Positions 17,176-25,806 of a stretch of 64,000 nt of DNA are shown one piece after another; positions within the stretch are counted from its first letter, which is position 1, and each line of letters begins with the position of its first letter. Source of the stretch: WJMD01 sp964596015 (lineage in GTDB: Bacteria; Joyebacterota; Joyebacteria; Joyebacterales; Joyebacteraceae); NCBI GenBank assembly GCA_964596015.1, contig CAZQSB010000004.1, positions 41,239 through 105,238 of the forward strand, read 5' to 3'. Below the pieces are notes generated by a model. The model saw only the letters and a list, made by a program, of their open reading frames with translations. It was not told where the DNA came from and did not search any database. Made by a program: the position numbers and the translations under genes.

Positions 17176-17191
17176 TGGCATGGTCCTTGCA
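17176..17191 (+). promoter_or_regulatory. Sigma-54 (RpoN) promoter of the type IV pilus cluster
   Basis: TGGCATG-N4-TTGCA matches the -24/-12 consensus TGGCACG-N4-TTGCW at all but one position, with exact spacing. It lies 57 bases before the first pilus gene. RpoN control of pilin genes, usually through PilS/PilR, is known in several bacteria. No activator gene is visible in the window. Confidence 0.75.
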
Positions 17192-17248
17192 TACACGTCA
17201 CGTGGCTTCTCTTGTTCGGGCAAGGCCCGGACCAGTGCAGGAGGGGGT

Positions 17249-18610
17249 ATGGGAGAGAAGAACAGCCTTGAGCTGACGCGGAACGGTCCTCCGACCGCTC
17301 TCTTGTCAAGTGAGCGCGGCGCCGCGCTCGTCACGGTCATGGTGGTCATCGCGGCCGTTCTCCTTATCGGCGTGGCGCTCTTCATCCTCGGCACCGGCGA
17401 GAGCGACGTGGTTGAGTACGGCGTCGACGGGGCGCGGGCTTTCTATCTCGCCGAGGCCGGCGTCGACCGCGCGAGAAGCTGGCTCGAGCAGAACGCCCAG
17501 GAGGACCCCCCTCAGTTTCCCGCGAGCGCATCGGTCTCGGACCAGCCTCTTGGCGGCGGGGAGTACGACGTCACGCTCAATAAGGTCGCAGGCAACCCGT
17601 GGGTGGCCGACTACGACGTCGTGGCGACCGGCACGGTCGACGGCGTGACGCGCCAGATACACGTCGTGCTCCGCCACGAGACGTTCGCCCAGTACATGTA
17701 CTTCGCGTCTCACATGGACGACATCTGGTTCATCACCGGGGACAGCCTCGACGGGCGCGTGCACGCGAACGGCCACATCCGGCTCTCAGGTTCTCCGTGG
17801 TTCGGCATGAAGGTCACATCGTCGGCGGACAACTTCATCATCTGGCAGGATTCGAACCCCATCTTCGAGGGCGGGTACGAGCTGGGCGTCCCCGAGATAC
17901 CGCTCCCGATCACGAACGAACTCATCAGCGGACTCAGCGGCGAGGCGCAGTCGGGCGGGCACTATGCGGGCAGCCTGAGCGGCAGCAAGTCGAAGTACGA
18001 GGTCATCCTGGGACGCGGTGGCGCGATGGGCTATCTGAGCTACCGCAAGTATGAGCGGCAGGGATGGTGGGGCTACCAGTGGTCCGACTGGATCGACGTC
18101 TCGATCGGGACGACCAACGGGGTCTTCTGGTTCGACGAGCCTGTCTACATGGAGGGTGTACTCGACGGGGAGCTGACCATCGGAAGCTCCGAGGACATCT
18201 ACATCGTCGATGACGTCACGTATGAGGACTCGACGCCCGGCGAGGGACCGAATCCGGGCGGGGACGACATCCTCGGGATCATCTCCGCGGAGAACGTCAT
18301 CGTGGCCGACACGTACGCGAACAGGAACGACGTCGAGATCCACGCGCACATGATGGCGCTCCATCACTCTTTCACGGTCGAGGACTACAACCAGGGCGAC
18401 CCCCGCGGCAAGCTGTCGATCTACGGGGGCTTCGCGCATACGAACCAGGCGCCGGTGGGCATGTTCCAGCACGGCGGCGGCATCATCCACGGGTACTACA
18501 AGGACTATCACTACGACCCGAACCTCATCACGAACTCGCCGCCCGGGTATCCGACCACGGGGAAGTACAACGTGCTCCTGTGGGAGGAGATCTACCCGCC
18601 GGTCCTGTAG
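17249..18610 (+). CDS. PilX-like minor pilus protein with DUF4900-type region (copy 1)
   Basis: This is a 453-residue protein starting at ATG 17249 behind GGAGGGGG. After a short leader comes a PilX-type segment, S-E-R-G-A-A-L-V-T-V-M-V-V-I-A-A (membrane helix), then an A-F-Y-L-A-E-A-G-V-D-R-A-R block as in PilX N-domains. The large remainder resembles the DUF4900-type region: T-G-D-S-L-D-G-R-V-H-A-N-G, L-S-G-S-P-W-F-G-M-K, F-E-G-G-Y-E-L-G and N-D-V-E-I-H-A-H-M-M-A-L. It would sit in the inner membrane and could enter the pilus, perhaps at the tip. It is far longer than ordinary PilX. A close paralogue follows 62 bases later. Confidence 0.75.
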   Translation: MGEKNSLELTRNGPPTALLSSERGAALVTVMVVIAAVLLIGVALFILGTGESDVVEYGVDGARAFYLAEAGVDRARSWLEQNAQEDPPQFPASASVSDQPLGGGEYDVTLNKVAGNPWVADYDVVATGTVDGVTRQIHVVLRHETFAQYMYFASHMDDIWFITGDSLDGRVHANGHIRLSGSPWFGMKVTSSADNFIIWQDSNPIFEGGYELGVPEIPLPITNELISGLSGEAQSGGHYAGSLSGSKSKYEVILGRGGAMGYLSYRKYERQGWWGYQWSDWIDVSIGTTNGVFWFDEPVYMEGVLDGELTIGSSEDIYIVDDVTYEDSTPGEGPNPGGDDILGIISAENVIVADTYANRNDVEIHAHMMALHHSFTVEDYNQGDPRGKLSIYGGFAHTNQAPVGMFQHGGGIIHGYYKDYHYDPNLITNSPPGYPTTGKYNVLLWEEIYPPVL

Positions 18611-18672
18611 TGGCGGACGCCTCCGGACGCTGGAGGCCTGTCCGCCGACCGCGCAGTCGGGAGAATGGAACC

Positions 18673-20019
18673 ATGGAACGGTTGCATCGCGACAGAGCGC
18701 CCTCCGTTCGTCGCGGTCGCCGCGGCGAACGCGGCACCGCCCTCGTCACGGTGATGGTGATCATCTCCGCCGTGCTTCTCGTCGCGTCGGCTCTCTACAT
18801 CATGGCCGTCGGCGAGGGGGACCTTGTCGAACATTCAGTTGACTCGGCGAAGGCGTTCTACATCGCGGAGGCCGGGCAGCAGCGGGCCCGCGTCTGGCTT
18901 GAGAAGGTCTCCGATGAGGGACAGTACCCCGAGACGGCCTCCGTCGCCGATGAGCCGCTCGGCGAGGGGTCATACGACGTCACGGTCCAGAAGGTGACCG
19001 GCATCTACCCGTGGCTCGTCGAGTACGAGATAACCTCGAGAGGCGAGGTCGACGGGGTGGAGCGCGAGATCGTGACGCGCATTCGCCGTGAGACCTTCGC
19101 GCAGTACGTCTATTTCGCGCACAACGCCTCGAACATCTGGTTCACCACGGGAGACAGCCTCGATGGACGCGTCCACATCAACGGGAAGATACGACTGAGC
19201 GGCGACCCGTGGTTCGGCATGAAGATGACCTCCTCGCATTCGCAGATGGTCATCGAGGACGGCAGCAACCCGGTCTTCGAGGGCGGGTACGAGCTGGGCG
19301 TCGACACGATCCCGTTCCCGAAGGTCGGGGACATCCGAGGCACGATGCGCGACATGGCCAGTTCGGGCGGTGTCCACGGGGGCAAGCTCAGGGGCGGGAG
19401 CGCCCACTACGAGGTCGTGATCGGCATGGACGGCAACGACGGCTATCTGAGCTACCGCTCCTACGAGAGTCGCGGCTGGTGGTACGACTACTCGGACTGG
19501 AGCCACGTCCGCATCGAGGACACGAACGGCGTCTTCTGGTTCCACGACAAGGTCTACGTCGAAGGCACCCTCGACGGCCAGGTCACGATCGGTTCGAACG
19601 AGGACATGTACATCACGGACAATATCCTCTACGCGGACTCGACGCCGGGGCACGGTCCGAACCCGGGCTCGGACGATATTCTGGGGCTCGTCTCAGCGAA
19701 GAACATCATCGTCGCCGACACGCCGGAGAACCGGAACGACGTCGAGATCCACGCGCATATGATGGCGCTCAACAAGTCGTTCACCGTCGAGAACTACGAC
19801 TGGGGCTCCCCGAGAGGCGACCTCACGATCCACGGCGGGTTCGCGCAGAAGAAGATGGGGCCGATAGGCACCTTCTATCACGGCTACGGTGTCGTCACCG
19901 GTTACAACAAGGACTACCACTTCGACCGGAACTTCAGCTCGCAGTCGCCGCCGGCGTACCCCCAGACGGGCGACTACATCGTCGTCGACTGGGAGGACCG
20001 GCCGCTCGGCGAAGGCTGA
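18673..20019 (+). CDS. PilX-like minor pilus protein with DUF4900-type region (copy 2)
   Basis: This is a 448-residue paralogue of the preceding gene with the same layout: basic leader, R-G-T-A-L-V-T-V-M-V-I-I-S-A membrane helix, A-F-Y-I-A-E-A-G-Q-Q-R-A-R, then T-G-D-S-L-D-G-R-V-H-I-N-G, L-S-G-D-P-W-F-G-M-K, F-E-G-G-Y-E-L-G-V-D and H-A-H-M-M-A-L-N-K-S. I start it at ATG 18673; an earlier in-frame ATG lies inside copy 1. The pair is collinear along the whole length, which points to an old tandem duplication. Retention of both suggests distinct partners or binding surfaces. No function can be assigned beyond the pilus context. Confidence 0.75.
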   Translation: MERLHRDRAPSVRRGRRGERGTALVTVMVIISAVLLVASALYIMAVGEGDLVEHSVDSAKAFYIAEAGQQRARVWLEKVSDEGQYPETASVADEPLGEGSYDVTVQKVTGIYPWLVEYEITSRGEVDGVEREIVTRIRRETFAQYVYFAHNASNIWFTTGDSLDGRVHINGKIRLSGDPWFGMKMTSSHSQMVIEDGSNPVFEGGYELGVDTIPFPKVGDIRGTMRDMASSGGVHGGKLRGGSAHYEVVIGMDGNDGYLSYRSYESRGWWYDYSDWSHVRIEDTNGVFWFHDKVYVEGTLDGQVTIGSNEDMYITDNILYADSTPGHGPNPGSDDILGLVSAKNIIVADTPENRNDVEIHAHMMALNKSFTVENYDWGSPRGDLTIHGGFAQKKMGPIGTFYHGYGVVTGYNKDYHFDRNFSSQSPPAYPQTGDYIVVDWEDRPLGEG

Positions 20020-20125
20020 CGCCGCGCCCGCCGCGCATGAGGCCGCTCGGGAACGAATGAGCGCAGTCGGCGGGCGAGAGACGGACGACCGGGGAACAGG
20101 GCCTGCAGCGACGTTGGGAGGATCC

Positions 20126-21889
20126 GTGGCGGCATCGGAAGAGAAGAGGAAGACGGGTTTGACGACCTCGGGCAACGACGGACAGCTCTTCGGTGGGAAG
20201 CGCTTCGGCGAGCTCCTCATAGACGCGGGCGTCATCGACGAGGCCGGGCTCCAGAAGGCCCTCGAGCGACAGCGCGCGTCCGGTGAGCGTCTCGGCGAGG
20301 CGCTCGTGGGGCTCGGGCTTGCGAGCGAGGTGGACATCGTGTCCGCGCTGGCCAGCCAGCTCAATATCGAGGTTTTCGACCCCGACCAGCTGCCGACCAT
20401 CGAACCCGACGTCATCCTCACCATCCCGGAGGCCATGGCCAGGAAGCACCGCGTCCTCGCGGTGGCGAAGGACAATGGTCGGCTGACGGTCGCGATGGCC
20501 GACCCGATGGACCTCATCGCCATCGACGACATCCGGGCCTCGACGGGGATGGAGCTCGAGCTGGAGGTCGCTCTCAGGAAGGACGTCGAGGAAGCGGTCA
20601 CCATAGCTTACCGGAACGCGATGGCGACCCAGCACCTCGAGGACGCCATCGAGGGGGCCAGGCTTGAGCTGGGCACGCCCGAAGGAGAGAGCTTCGAGGA
20701 GCTGACGGAGCAGGAGCTTCGCAGCCGCGCCGAGGACGCGCCGATCGTCCGGCTCGTCAACCTCATCCTCGCGCAGGCCATGGCCGAGCGCGCGACAGAC
20801 ATCCACATCGAGCCCCTCGAGGACCGCACGCTCGTGAGGTACCGCGTCGACGGCGTGCTCTACGAGAGCTCGACGCCTCCGAAGCGGTTCCACGAGGCCA
20901 TCGTGGTCCGCATCAAGATCCTCTCGGACATGGACGTGGCCGAGCGCCGGGTTCCGCTGGACGGGCGCTTCACCGCGAGCTTCGAGAACCGCGACGTCGA
21001 CGTCCGCGTCTCGACGCTTCCGACCATCTACGGCGAGAAGGTCGCGCTCCGGCTCCTTGACAAGTCCGGGTTCCAGGTGGAGCTCGCCGAACTCGGCTTC
21101 GCGAAGGAGATGCTGCCCACTTTCCGGAACGCGCTCAGAAGGCCTTACGGGATGGTGCTCATCAGCGGTCCGACCGGCTCCGGCAAGAGCACGACGCTCT
21201 ACTCCGGGATGAGCGAGCTGGACCGCGCGGCGAAGAACATCACGACGCTCGAAGACCCGGTCGAGTACCACCTCGAACGAATCAACCAGGTCAGCATCAA
21301 CCGCAAGGCGGGCATGACCTTTGCAGGTGGACTGAGATCGCTGCTCCGTCAGGACCCGGACATCATCATGATCGGCGAGATCCGGGACCAGGAGACGGCG
21401 GAGCTGGGCGTCAGGAGCGCGCTCACGGGCCACCTCGTTCTCAGCACGGTCCACGCGAACGACGCGCCCTCGACGGCCACCAGGCTCGTTGACATCGGAA
21501 TCGCGCCGTACCTCGTCACGAGCTCCGTTCACCTGGTGATGGCGCAGAGGCTGGTCAGGGTGATCTGTCCGCACTGCAAGGAGCCGTACGAGCCCGATCC
21601 GAAGGCCGTGCAGGCCATCGGGAAGGAGGAACTCGAGGGCGTCGAGTTCATCCACGGAGCGGGCTGCAAGCAGTGCCGCGGCAGGGGATACCTGGGGAGA
21701 ACCGGCGTCTATGAGCTTCTCGAGCTCAATCCGGAGCTGGGCAAGCTCATCACCGCCGGCGCCTCCGCGGACGTTCTCAGGGAGAAGGCGCTCGAGCAGG
21801 GATTCATCACCCTGAGGGACCACGTCATCCGGAAGGTCCGGGTCGGCATCACGACCGCCGAGGAGGCCCTGAGCGTCGTGATGAGCTAG
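20126..21889 (+). CDS. pilB: Type IV pilus extension ATPase
   Basis: PilB is the cytosolic hexameric motor that drives pilus assembly. I prefer GTG 20126 behind TTGGGAGGA. An ATG at 20057 would add 23 residues without family likeness. The 587-residue product begins with an MshEN-type domain carrying two R-(L/F)-G-E-x-L-x-x-x-G motifs. The ATPase has Walker A G-P-T-G-S-G-K-S-T at residue 348, the L-R-Q-D-P-D-I-I-M-I-G-E-I-R Walker B, and A-L-T-G-H-L-V-L-S-T-V-H-A-N-D. A tetracysteine zinc site C-P-H-C...C-K-Q-C lies near 480-515. It follows the PilX-like pair and precedes pilC. Confidence 0.95.
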   Translation: MAASEEKRKTGLTTSGNDGQLFGGKRFGELLIDAGVIDEAGLQKALERQRASGERLGEALVGLGLASEVDIVSALASQLNIEVFDPDQLPTIEPDVILTIPEAMARKHRVLAVAKDNGRLTVAMADPMDLIAIDDIRASTGMELELEVALRKDVEEAVTIAYRNAMATQHLEDAIEGARLELGTPEGESFEELTEQELRSRAEDAPIVRLVNLILAQAMAERATDIHIEPLEDRTLVRYRVDGVLYESSTPPKRFHEAIVVRIKILSDMDVAERRVPLDGRFTASFENRDVDVRVSTLPTIYGEKVALRLLDKSGFQVELAELGFAKEMLPTFRNALRRPYGMVLISGPTGSGKSTTLYSGMSELDRAAKNITTLEDPVEYHLERINQVSINRKAGMTFAGGLRSLLRQDPDIIMIGEIRDQETAELGVRSALTGHLVLSTVHANDAPSTATRLVDIGIAPYLVTSSVHLVMAQRLVRVICPHCKEPYEPDPKAVQAIGKEELEGVEFIHGAGCKQCRGRGYLGRTGVYELLELNPELGKLITAGASADVLREKALEQGFITLRDHVIRKVRVGITTAEEALSVVMS

Positions 21890-21964
21890 CCGCCCGGCGA
21901 GAGGACGCAGGGCGGCGCCTGAGAGCAGCAGCGTCCGTGGAAACGGACCAAAAGGAGAGAGCGA

Positions 21965-23191
21965 GTGGCGCGCTACCAGTACATAGCCAAGACGACCGGG
22001 GGCATCGAGAAGTCGGACTTCGTCTACGCGGAGTCGCCCGAGGCCGCGGCCGACATGCTGCATCGCGACGGCCTCGTCGTTCTCTCGATCCGCCGGGCCG
22101 GCGAATCGCTGCGCGACCAGCTCTCCTCGCGGTCGCTCTTCGGCGGACGCGTGTCCTCGAAGACGATCGCGCTGTTCACAAAGCAGCTGGCCTCCATGCT
22201 GAGGGCGGGCCTTCCGCTCATCCGCGCGCTCTACGCGCTGGCGCGTGAGGAGCACAACCCGACCTTCCGTGACGTCCTCATTCAGGCGGCGAACGACATC
22301 GAGGGCGGCGACTCGCTGTCGGCCGCGCTCGCGAAGCACCCCAACGCCTTCTCGAAGCTCTACGTCGGCATGGTCCGCTCCGGAGAGCAGAGCGGCACGC
22401 TCGACATGATCATGGACCAGCTGGTGGTCTACCTGAACCGGACCGAGGCCATCAAACGGAAGGTCCGCTCGGCGCTCGCGTACCCCGTCTTCGTCGTGAG
22501 CTTCTCCATCATCGCGATGGTCGTGCTCCTCATCCGCATCGTGCCGATGATGGCCGAGGTCTACGACAAGCTCGGGGCCGACCTGCCCGCGCCCACGCAG
22601 CTCGTCATCGACACGAGCCGGTTCGTCAGCTCGAACCTCTGGGTCTTCGTCGCGGCCGTGGCCGTGCTCGTCGCGGTGTACCAGATCATGAGCCGAAGCG
22701 ATGAGGGCAGGCTGATGCTCGACAAGCTCAAGCTCAGGATCCCTATCTTCGGGTCGCTTCTCAGGAAGGTCGTCATCGCGAAGTTCCTGAGAACGCTCGG
22801 AACGCTCATCGTGAGCGGGCTCCCGATGATCGAGTCGCTCGAGCTCTCGGGCAACTCGTCCGGCAACGAGGTCATCAGGAACGCGGCGCACCGGATCGCC
22901 GAGATGGTCGAGCGCGGCTCGAGCCTTTCGCTCGGCTTCTCCGGCGTGGGGATCTTCCCGGAGATCGTGGTGCAGATGGTCGCGACGGGCGAGGAGACCG
23001 GTTCGCTGGGCGACATGCTCGCGACCGTCTCGGACCACTACGACGACGAGGTAGAGAGCGCGGTCGAGGGGCTGGCGTCGGTCATCGAGCCGCTTCTCAT
23101 CGTGCTCATCGGCGGCATCATCGCCATCATGCTGGTGGCGATGTTCCTTCCCGTCTTCCATCTCGGCGGGGCTGTCAGAAGCGGGATGTAG
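21965..23191 (+). CDS. pilC: Type IV pilus inner-membrane platform protein
   Basis: PilC is the GspF-family membrane protein on which the PilB motor acts to extrude pilin subunits. The 408-residue protein has two repeated cytosolic T2SSF domains (F-T-K-Q-L-A-S-M-L-R-A-G-L-P-L-I-R-A-L and F-L-R-T-L-G-T-L-I-V-S-G-L-P-M-I-E-S-L). The M-V-A-T-G-E-E-T-G-S-L-G-D-M-L element is typical. Membrane segments lie near residues 170-195, 220-240 and at the C-terminus. The start is GTG 21965 behind AGGAGAG. Length is standard. Confidence 0.95.
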   Translation: MARYQYIAKTTGGIEKSDFVYAESPEAAADMLHRDGLVVLSIRRAGESLRDQLSSRSLFGGRVSSKTIALFTKQLASMLRAGLPLIRALYALAREEHNPTFRDVLIQAANDIEGGDSLSAALAKHPNAFSKLYVGMVRSGEQSGTLDMIMDQLVVYLNRTEAIKRKVRSALAYPVFVVSFSIIAMVVLLIRIVPMMAEVYDKLGADLPAPTQLVIDTSRFVSSNLWVFVAAVAVLVAVYQIMSRSDEGRLMLDKLKLRIPIFGSLLRKVVIAKFLRTLGTLIVSGLPMIESLELSGNSSGNEVIRNAAHRIAEMVERGSSLSLGFSGVGIFPEIVVQMVATGEETGSLGDMLATVSDHYDDEVESAVEGLASVIEPLLIVLIGGIIAIMLVAMFLPVFHLGGAVRSGM

Positions 23192-23264
23192 GGCTTTTCG
23201 TGCGAACGACGGACTGAGGAATTGAAACCAGGGCCTCAAATGGACCGCGAAAGGAGGTGAAACA

Positions 23265-23684
23265 ATGCAGGTCTTCAGAAACCGTAAGGGCTTCACGCTG
23301 GTCGAGCTCATGGTCGTCGTCATCATCGTCCTCGTGCTCGCTGGTATCGCCGTCCCGGTCTACATGCACTACATCCAGGAGGGCAAGAAGAGCGAGGCGT
23401 ACGCGGTGATCGACTCGGTGGTGAGCGGCGCGCTCGTGTACTTCCAGAAGAACAACACGTACGCGAGCACCGACTTCGACGATCTCCTTGCGCAGGATGA
23501 CGTCGACAACGCCACGTACTTCGACTACGCGCTGAGCGACCAGGACGCCAACGGCTTCACGGTCACGGCGACCGTGAGCGGGACGTGGGGTCCGGAGGAT
23601 GCCACCATCGTCTACACGCACACCGGCGCCGACGCGTCGGCTGGTGACGCTGGGACGGGCACCTTCTCGGAGTCCGGTTGGTAG
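23265..23684 (+). CDS. pilA: Type IV pilin (probable major subunit)
   Basis: This is a 139-residue prepilin. The leader M-Q-V-F-R-N-R-K-G is followed by the cleavage and methylation site F-T-L-V-E at +1 to +5 and a hydrophobic helix V-V-V-I-I-V-L-V-L-A-G-I-A-V-P-V. A small acidic globular domain of about 110 residues contains no cysteine, so it lacks the usual disulfide loop. The Shine-Dalgarno AAAGGAGGTGA is the best in the cluster, fitting high expression. A GC-rich palindrome region follows. Processing would need a PilD peptidase, which is not in the window. Confidence 0.88.
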   Translation: MQVFRNRKGFTLVELMVVVIIVLVLAGIAVPVYMHYIQEGKKSEAYAVIDSVVSGALVYFQKNNTYASTDFDDLLAQDDVDNATYFDYALSDQDANGFTVTATVSGTWGPEDATIVYTHTGADASAGDAGTGTFSESGW

Positions 23685-23695
23685 AAGTTCCGGGC

Positions 23696-23725
23696 GACCG
23701 GGGCCCCGACGACCGGGGCCCCGGT
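23696..23725. repeat. Paired GC palindromes after pilA
   Basis: The 13-mer GACCGGGGCCCCG occurs at 23696 and again at 23711. The second copy extends to the perfect 14-base palindrome ACCGGGGCCCCGGT (23712-23725). Placed just after the pilin stop, this could be a partial terminator or an mRNA-stabilising hairpin that keeps pilA message above that of the minor pilins. Confidence 0.6.
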
Positions 23726-23823
23726 TCGGACCCGGTGAGGGGATGGAGCGCCCCTCCTGTACGGCAGGCGACCGGGGAACGCACCCATCAGTTCGAACGC
23801 AGTTGACGAAGGGAGTTCGTGCC

Positions 23824-24285
23824 GTGGAGCTTCGGCGCACGGACCAGAGCGGGTTCAGTCTGATCGAGCTCATCGTCGCGGTCGTGGTCTTCTCGATCGC
23901 CATCGTCTTCGTCTACCAGATGCTCTTCAGCGGCGAGACGACGGTGGCGTTCGAGGGAGAGCGCAGGATCGCTCTCCGCATGGCCGAGCTCAAGATGGAG
24001 GAGCTCAAGTACGCAGGCTACGCGTCGTCGGGCGACGACTCGGACTGGACCAGCGTGAACATGGACCTCGGGTCACATCCCGACGACCCGACGGTCGTCC
24101 TGGACGATCGCGGGACCGACACGGCGACGGACGACCTCCTGGGAGACCTTCAGTGGACCGTGCGCGACACCTCATGGCCCGGCGGAGGCGTCACCGTGGA
24201 CGGGAAGATCGTCGTGGTCACGGTGAACTTCCCGCAGGACTGGAACCGCGACCGGGTCCGCCTGGTCACGGTGGTCGGAGAGTGA
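23824..24285 (+). CDS. Minor pilin, PilV-like
   Basis: This is a 153-residue prepilin-like protein with cleavage motif S-G / F-S-L-I-E-L-I-V-A-V after a short leader V-E-L-R-R-T-D-Q. A hydrophobic helix and a small periplasmic domain rich in aspartate follow. The start is GTG 23824, eight bases after GAAGGGAG. The position between pilA and a second minor pilin, before pilM, matches PilV/FimT-type priming subunits. The exact family cannot be fixed by eye. Confidence 0.75.
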   Translation: MELRRTDQSGFSLIELIVAVVVFSIAIVFVYQMLFSGETTVAFEGERRIALRMAELKMEELKYAGYASSGDDSDWTSVNMDLGSHPDDPTVVLDDRGTDTATDDLLGDLQWTVRDTSWPGGGVTVDGKIVVVTVNFPQDWNRDRVRLVTVVGE

Positions 24286-24289
24286 CGAG

Positions 24290-24805
24290 ATGACGGGAAC
24301 GCTTCGAAGGTCACGCGCCCTGCTCGGCGGTCAGACGGGCTTCACCATTACGGAGCTCCTGGTCGCGAGCATCATCGCGGGCATCATCCTGCTCGCCGTC
24401 ATCAGCATCTATCTGACGTCCATGCAGGCCTGGGACCGCTCTGGCGCGAGACTTGCAATACAACGCCGGGGGGACCTGGCCATGGAGAACATCGTCACCG
24501 ACATCAGGGACGGAAGCCGGGTCGAGATAACGGGCGGCGGAACGGCGATGACCATCTACCGCGCGACGGCGACCGGGGACAGCGTTCTGGCGGCCTACCA
24601 GCTCGTGGACGACGAGATCACGAACGCCTCGGGCACGGTCCTCGCGGAGAACGTCACTGGCCTCACGTTCACATCGGGAAACGGCGTCAAGGTCCGCATC
24701 GAGATGAGTCTGTACGACGACCCCGGAACGCCGGCGCTCAAGACGGACGATGAGTCCATTCAGCTCGAGACCGTGGCGGTGTGCAGGAACCGGTCGCTCT
24801 ACTAG
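24290..24805 (+). CDS. Minor pilin, PilW-like
   Basis: This is a 171-residue prepilin-like protein. The basic leader ends in Q-T-G, followed by F-T-I-T-E-L-L-V-A-S and a long hydrophobic helix (I-I-A-G-I-I-L-L-A-V-I). The rest resembles PilW-type minor pilins, with W-D-R-S-G-A-R and M-E-N-I-V-T-D-I-R-D. It begins four bases after the previous stop. The closing C-R-N-R-S-L-Y gives one cysteine near the end and no partner for a disulfide. Confidence 0.75.
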   Translation: MTGTLRRSRALLGGQTGFTITELLVASIIAGIILLAVISIYLTSMQAWDRSGARLAIQRRGDLAMENIVTDIRDGSRVEITGGGTAMTIYRATATGDSVLAAYQLVDDEITNASGTVLAENVTGLTFTSGNGVKVRIEMSLYDDPGTPALKTDDESIQLETVAVCRNRSLY

Positions 24806-24835
24806 CGACGAACGGGAAGCGACAGGAGGGGAAGA

Positions 24836-25804
24836 GTGTTCGGTCGAAATGCCAGAGTCGTGACCGGCATCGACGTGGGCGCCTCGAGCGTGAAGGCCGT
24901 CAGATTGTCCCACAAGGGCAAGAGGCCGACGCTCCTCGGCGCCGCGGTCGCCGAACTCGCGGGCGACGAGACGCAGCCGGCCGGGACGACGGATCGCGGG
25001 CAGCAGCTCGCCGCGGCCGTTCGGCGCGTTTTCGCGGAGGTGGGCGGCTCGACACAGGACATGCTCGTCGCCTCGATCGGAGGCTCGAACGTCAGCGTCA
25101 AGCATGTCGTCTTCCCCAAGATGTCCAAGCAGGCCCTCGCCGAGTCGATCCACTGGGAAGCGCGCAAGCACGTCCCGTTCGGCGACTCGGACTTCATCCT
25201 GGACTTCCAGGTCATGAACGGCGTGAACGGAGACGGCCAGATGAGCGTGCTCCTGGCGGCCGTCGAGACGAAGGCCGTGAACCGGCTTCTCAAGATCCTC
25301 GGTGAGGCGGGCATCGAGCCGGACACCATCGACATCGCTCCGCTCGCGCTCATGAACGAGGCCGACGAGGAGGGGCTTGTCGACGGCGAGGCCATCGCGG
25401 TCGTCGAGGTCGGCTCCGACGCCCTGACGCTGGCGGTCTACAGGCGGGGAGGCCTCTTCTTCACCCGCAACGTGCCCCTCGGCCGGGACGCGAACGACGC
25501 GAGCCGGGGACCGACGACCGTTCCTCTCGACGGCTCGTGGGTCGAGCGGGCGCTCAATGAAGTGAGACGGTCCCTGAACTACTACAACAACGAGACCGGC
25601 AAGGAAGGTATCGGGCGGGTCTACCTGACCGGCGGGCGGGCGATGGACGAAGGCGTGCGTTCGGCCTTTCAGGAGAAGACCGGCATCGCGACCAACATCA
25701 TGAACCCCCTCGAGAAGGTGGAGACCTCGGCCGTCGATCTCGGCTCTCTGTCGTCTCAGGGACCCAGGCTGGCACTCGTCATGGGTCTGGCGCGGAGGAC
25801 GTAA
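24836..25804 (+). CDS. pilM: Type IV pilus assembly protein PilM
   Basis: PilM is an actin-like cytosolic ATPase that binds the N-terminus of PilN and links the alignment complex to the platform. The 322-residue protein has the phosphate-1 motif G-I-D-V-G-A-S-S-V-K-A-V near residue 10. Family blocks include I-G-G-S-N-V-S-V-K, W-E-A-R-K-H-V-P-F, L-L-A-A-V-E-T-K-A-V and V-Y-L-T-G-G-R-A. GTG 24836 follows AGGAGGGG. The stop lies two bases from the PilN start. Confidence 0.93.
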   Translation: MFGRNARVVTGIDVGASSVKAVRLSHKGKRPTLLGAAVAELAGDETQPAGTTDRGQQLAAAVRRVFAEVGGSTQDMLVASIGGSNVSVKHVVFPKMSKQALAESIHWEARKHVPFGDSDFILDFQVMNGVNGDGQMSVLLAAVETKAVNRLLKILGEAGIEPDTIDIAPLALMNEADEEGLVDGEAIAVVEVGSDALTLAVYRRGGLFFTRNVPLGRDANDASRGPTTVPLDGSWVERALNEVRRSLNYYNNETGKEGIGRVYLTGGRAMDEGVRSAFQEKTGIATNIMNPLEKVETSAVDLGSLSSQGPRLALVMGLARRT

Positions 25805-25806
25805 AG

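Noticed and set aside
19934..23326. Very long open frame on the minus strand opposite the PilX-like genes, pilB and pilC
   Set aside because: It mirrors real genes with clear motifs, has low-complexity Arg/His/Leu-rich composition, and results from the GC-rich third-position bias of the sense genes.
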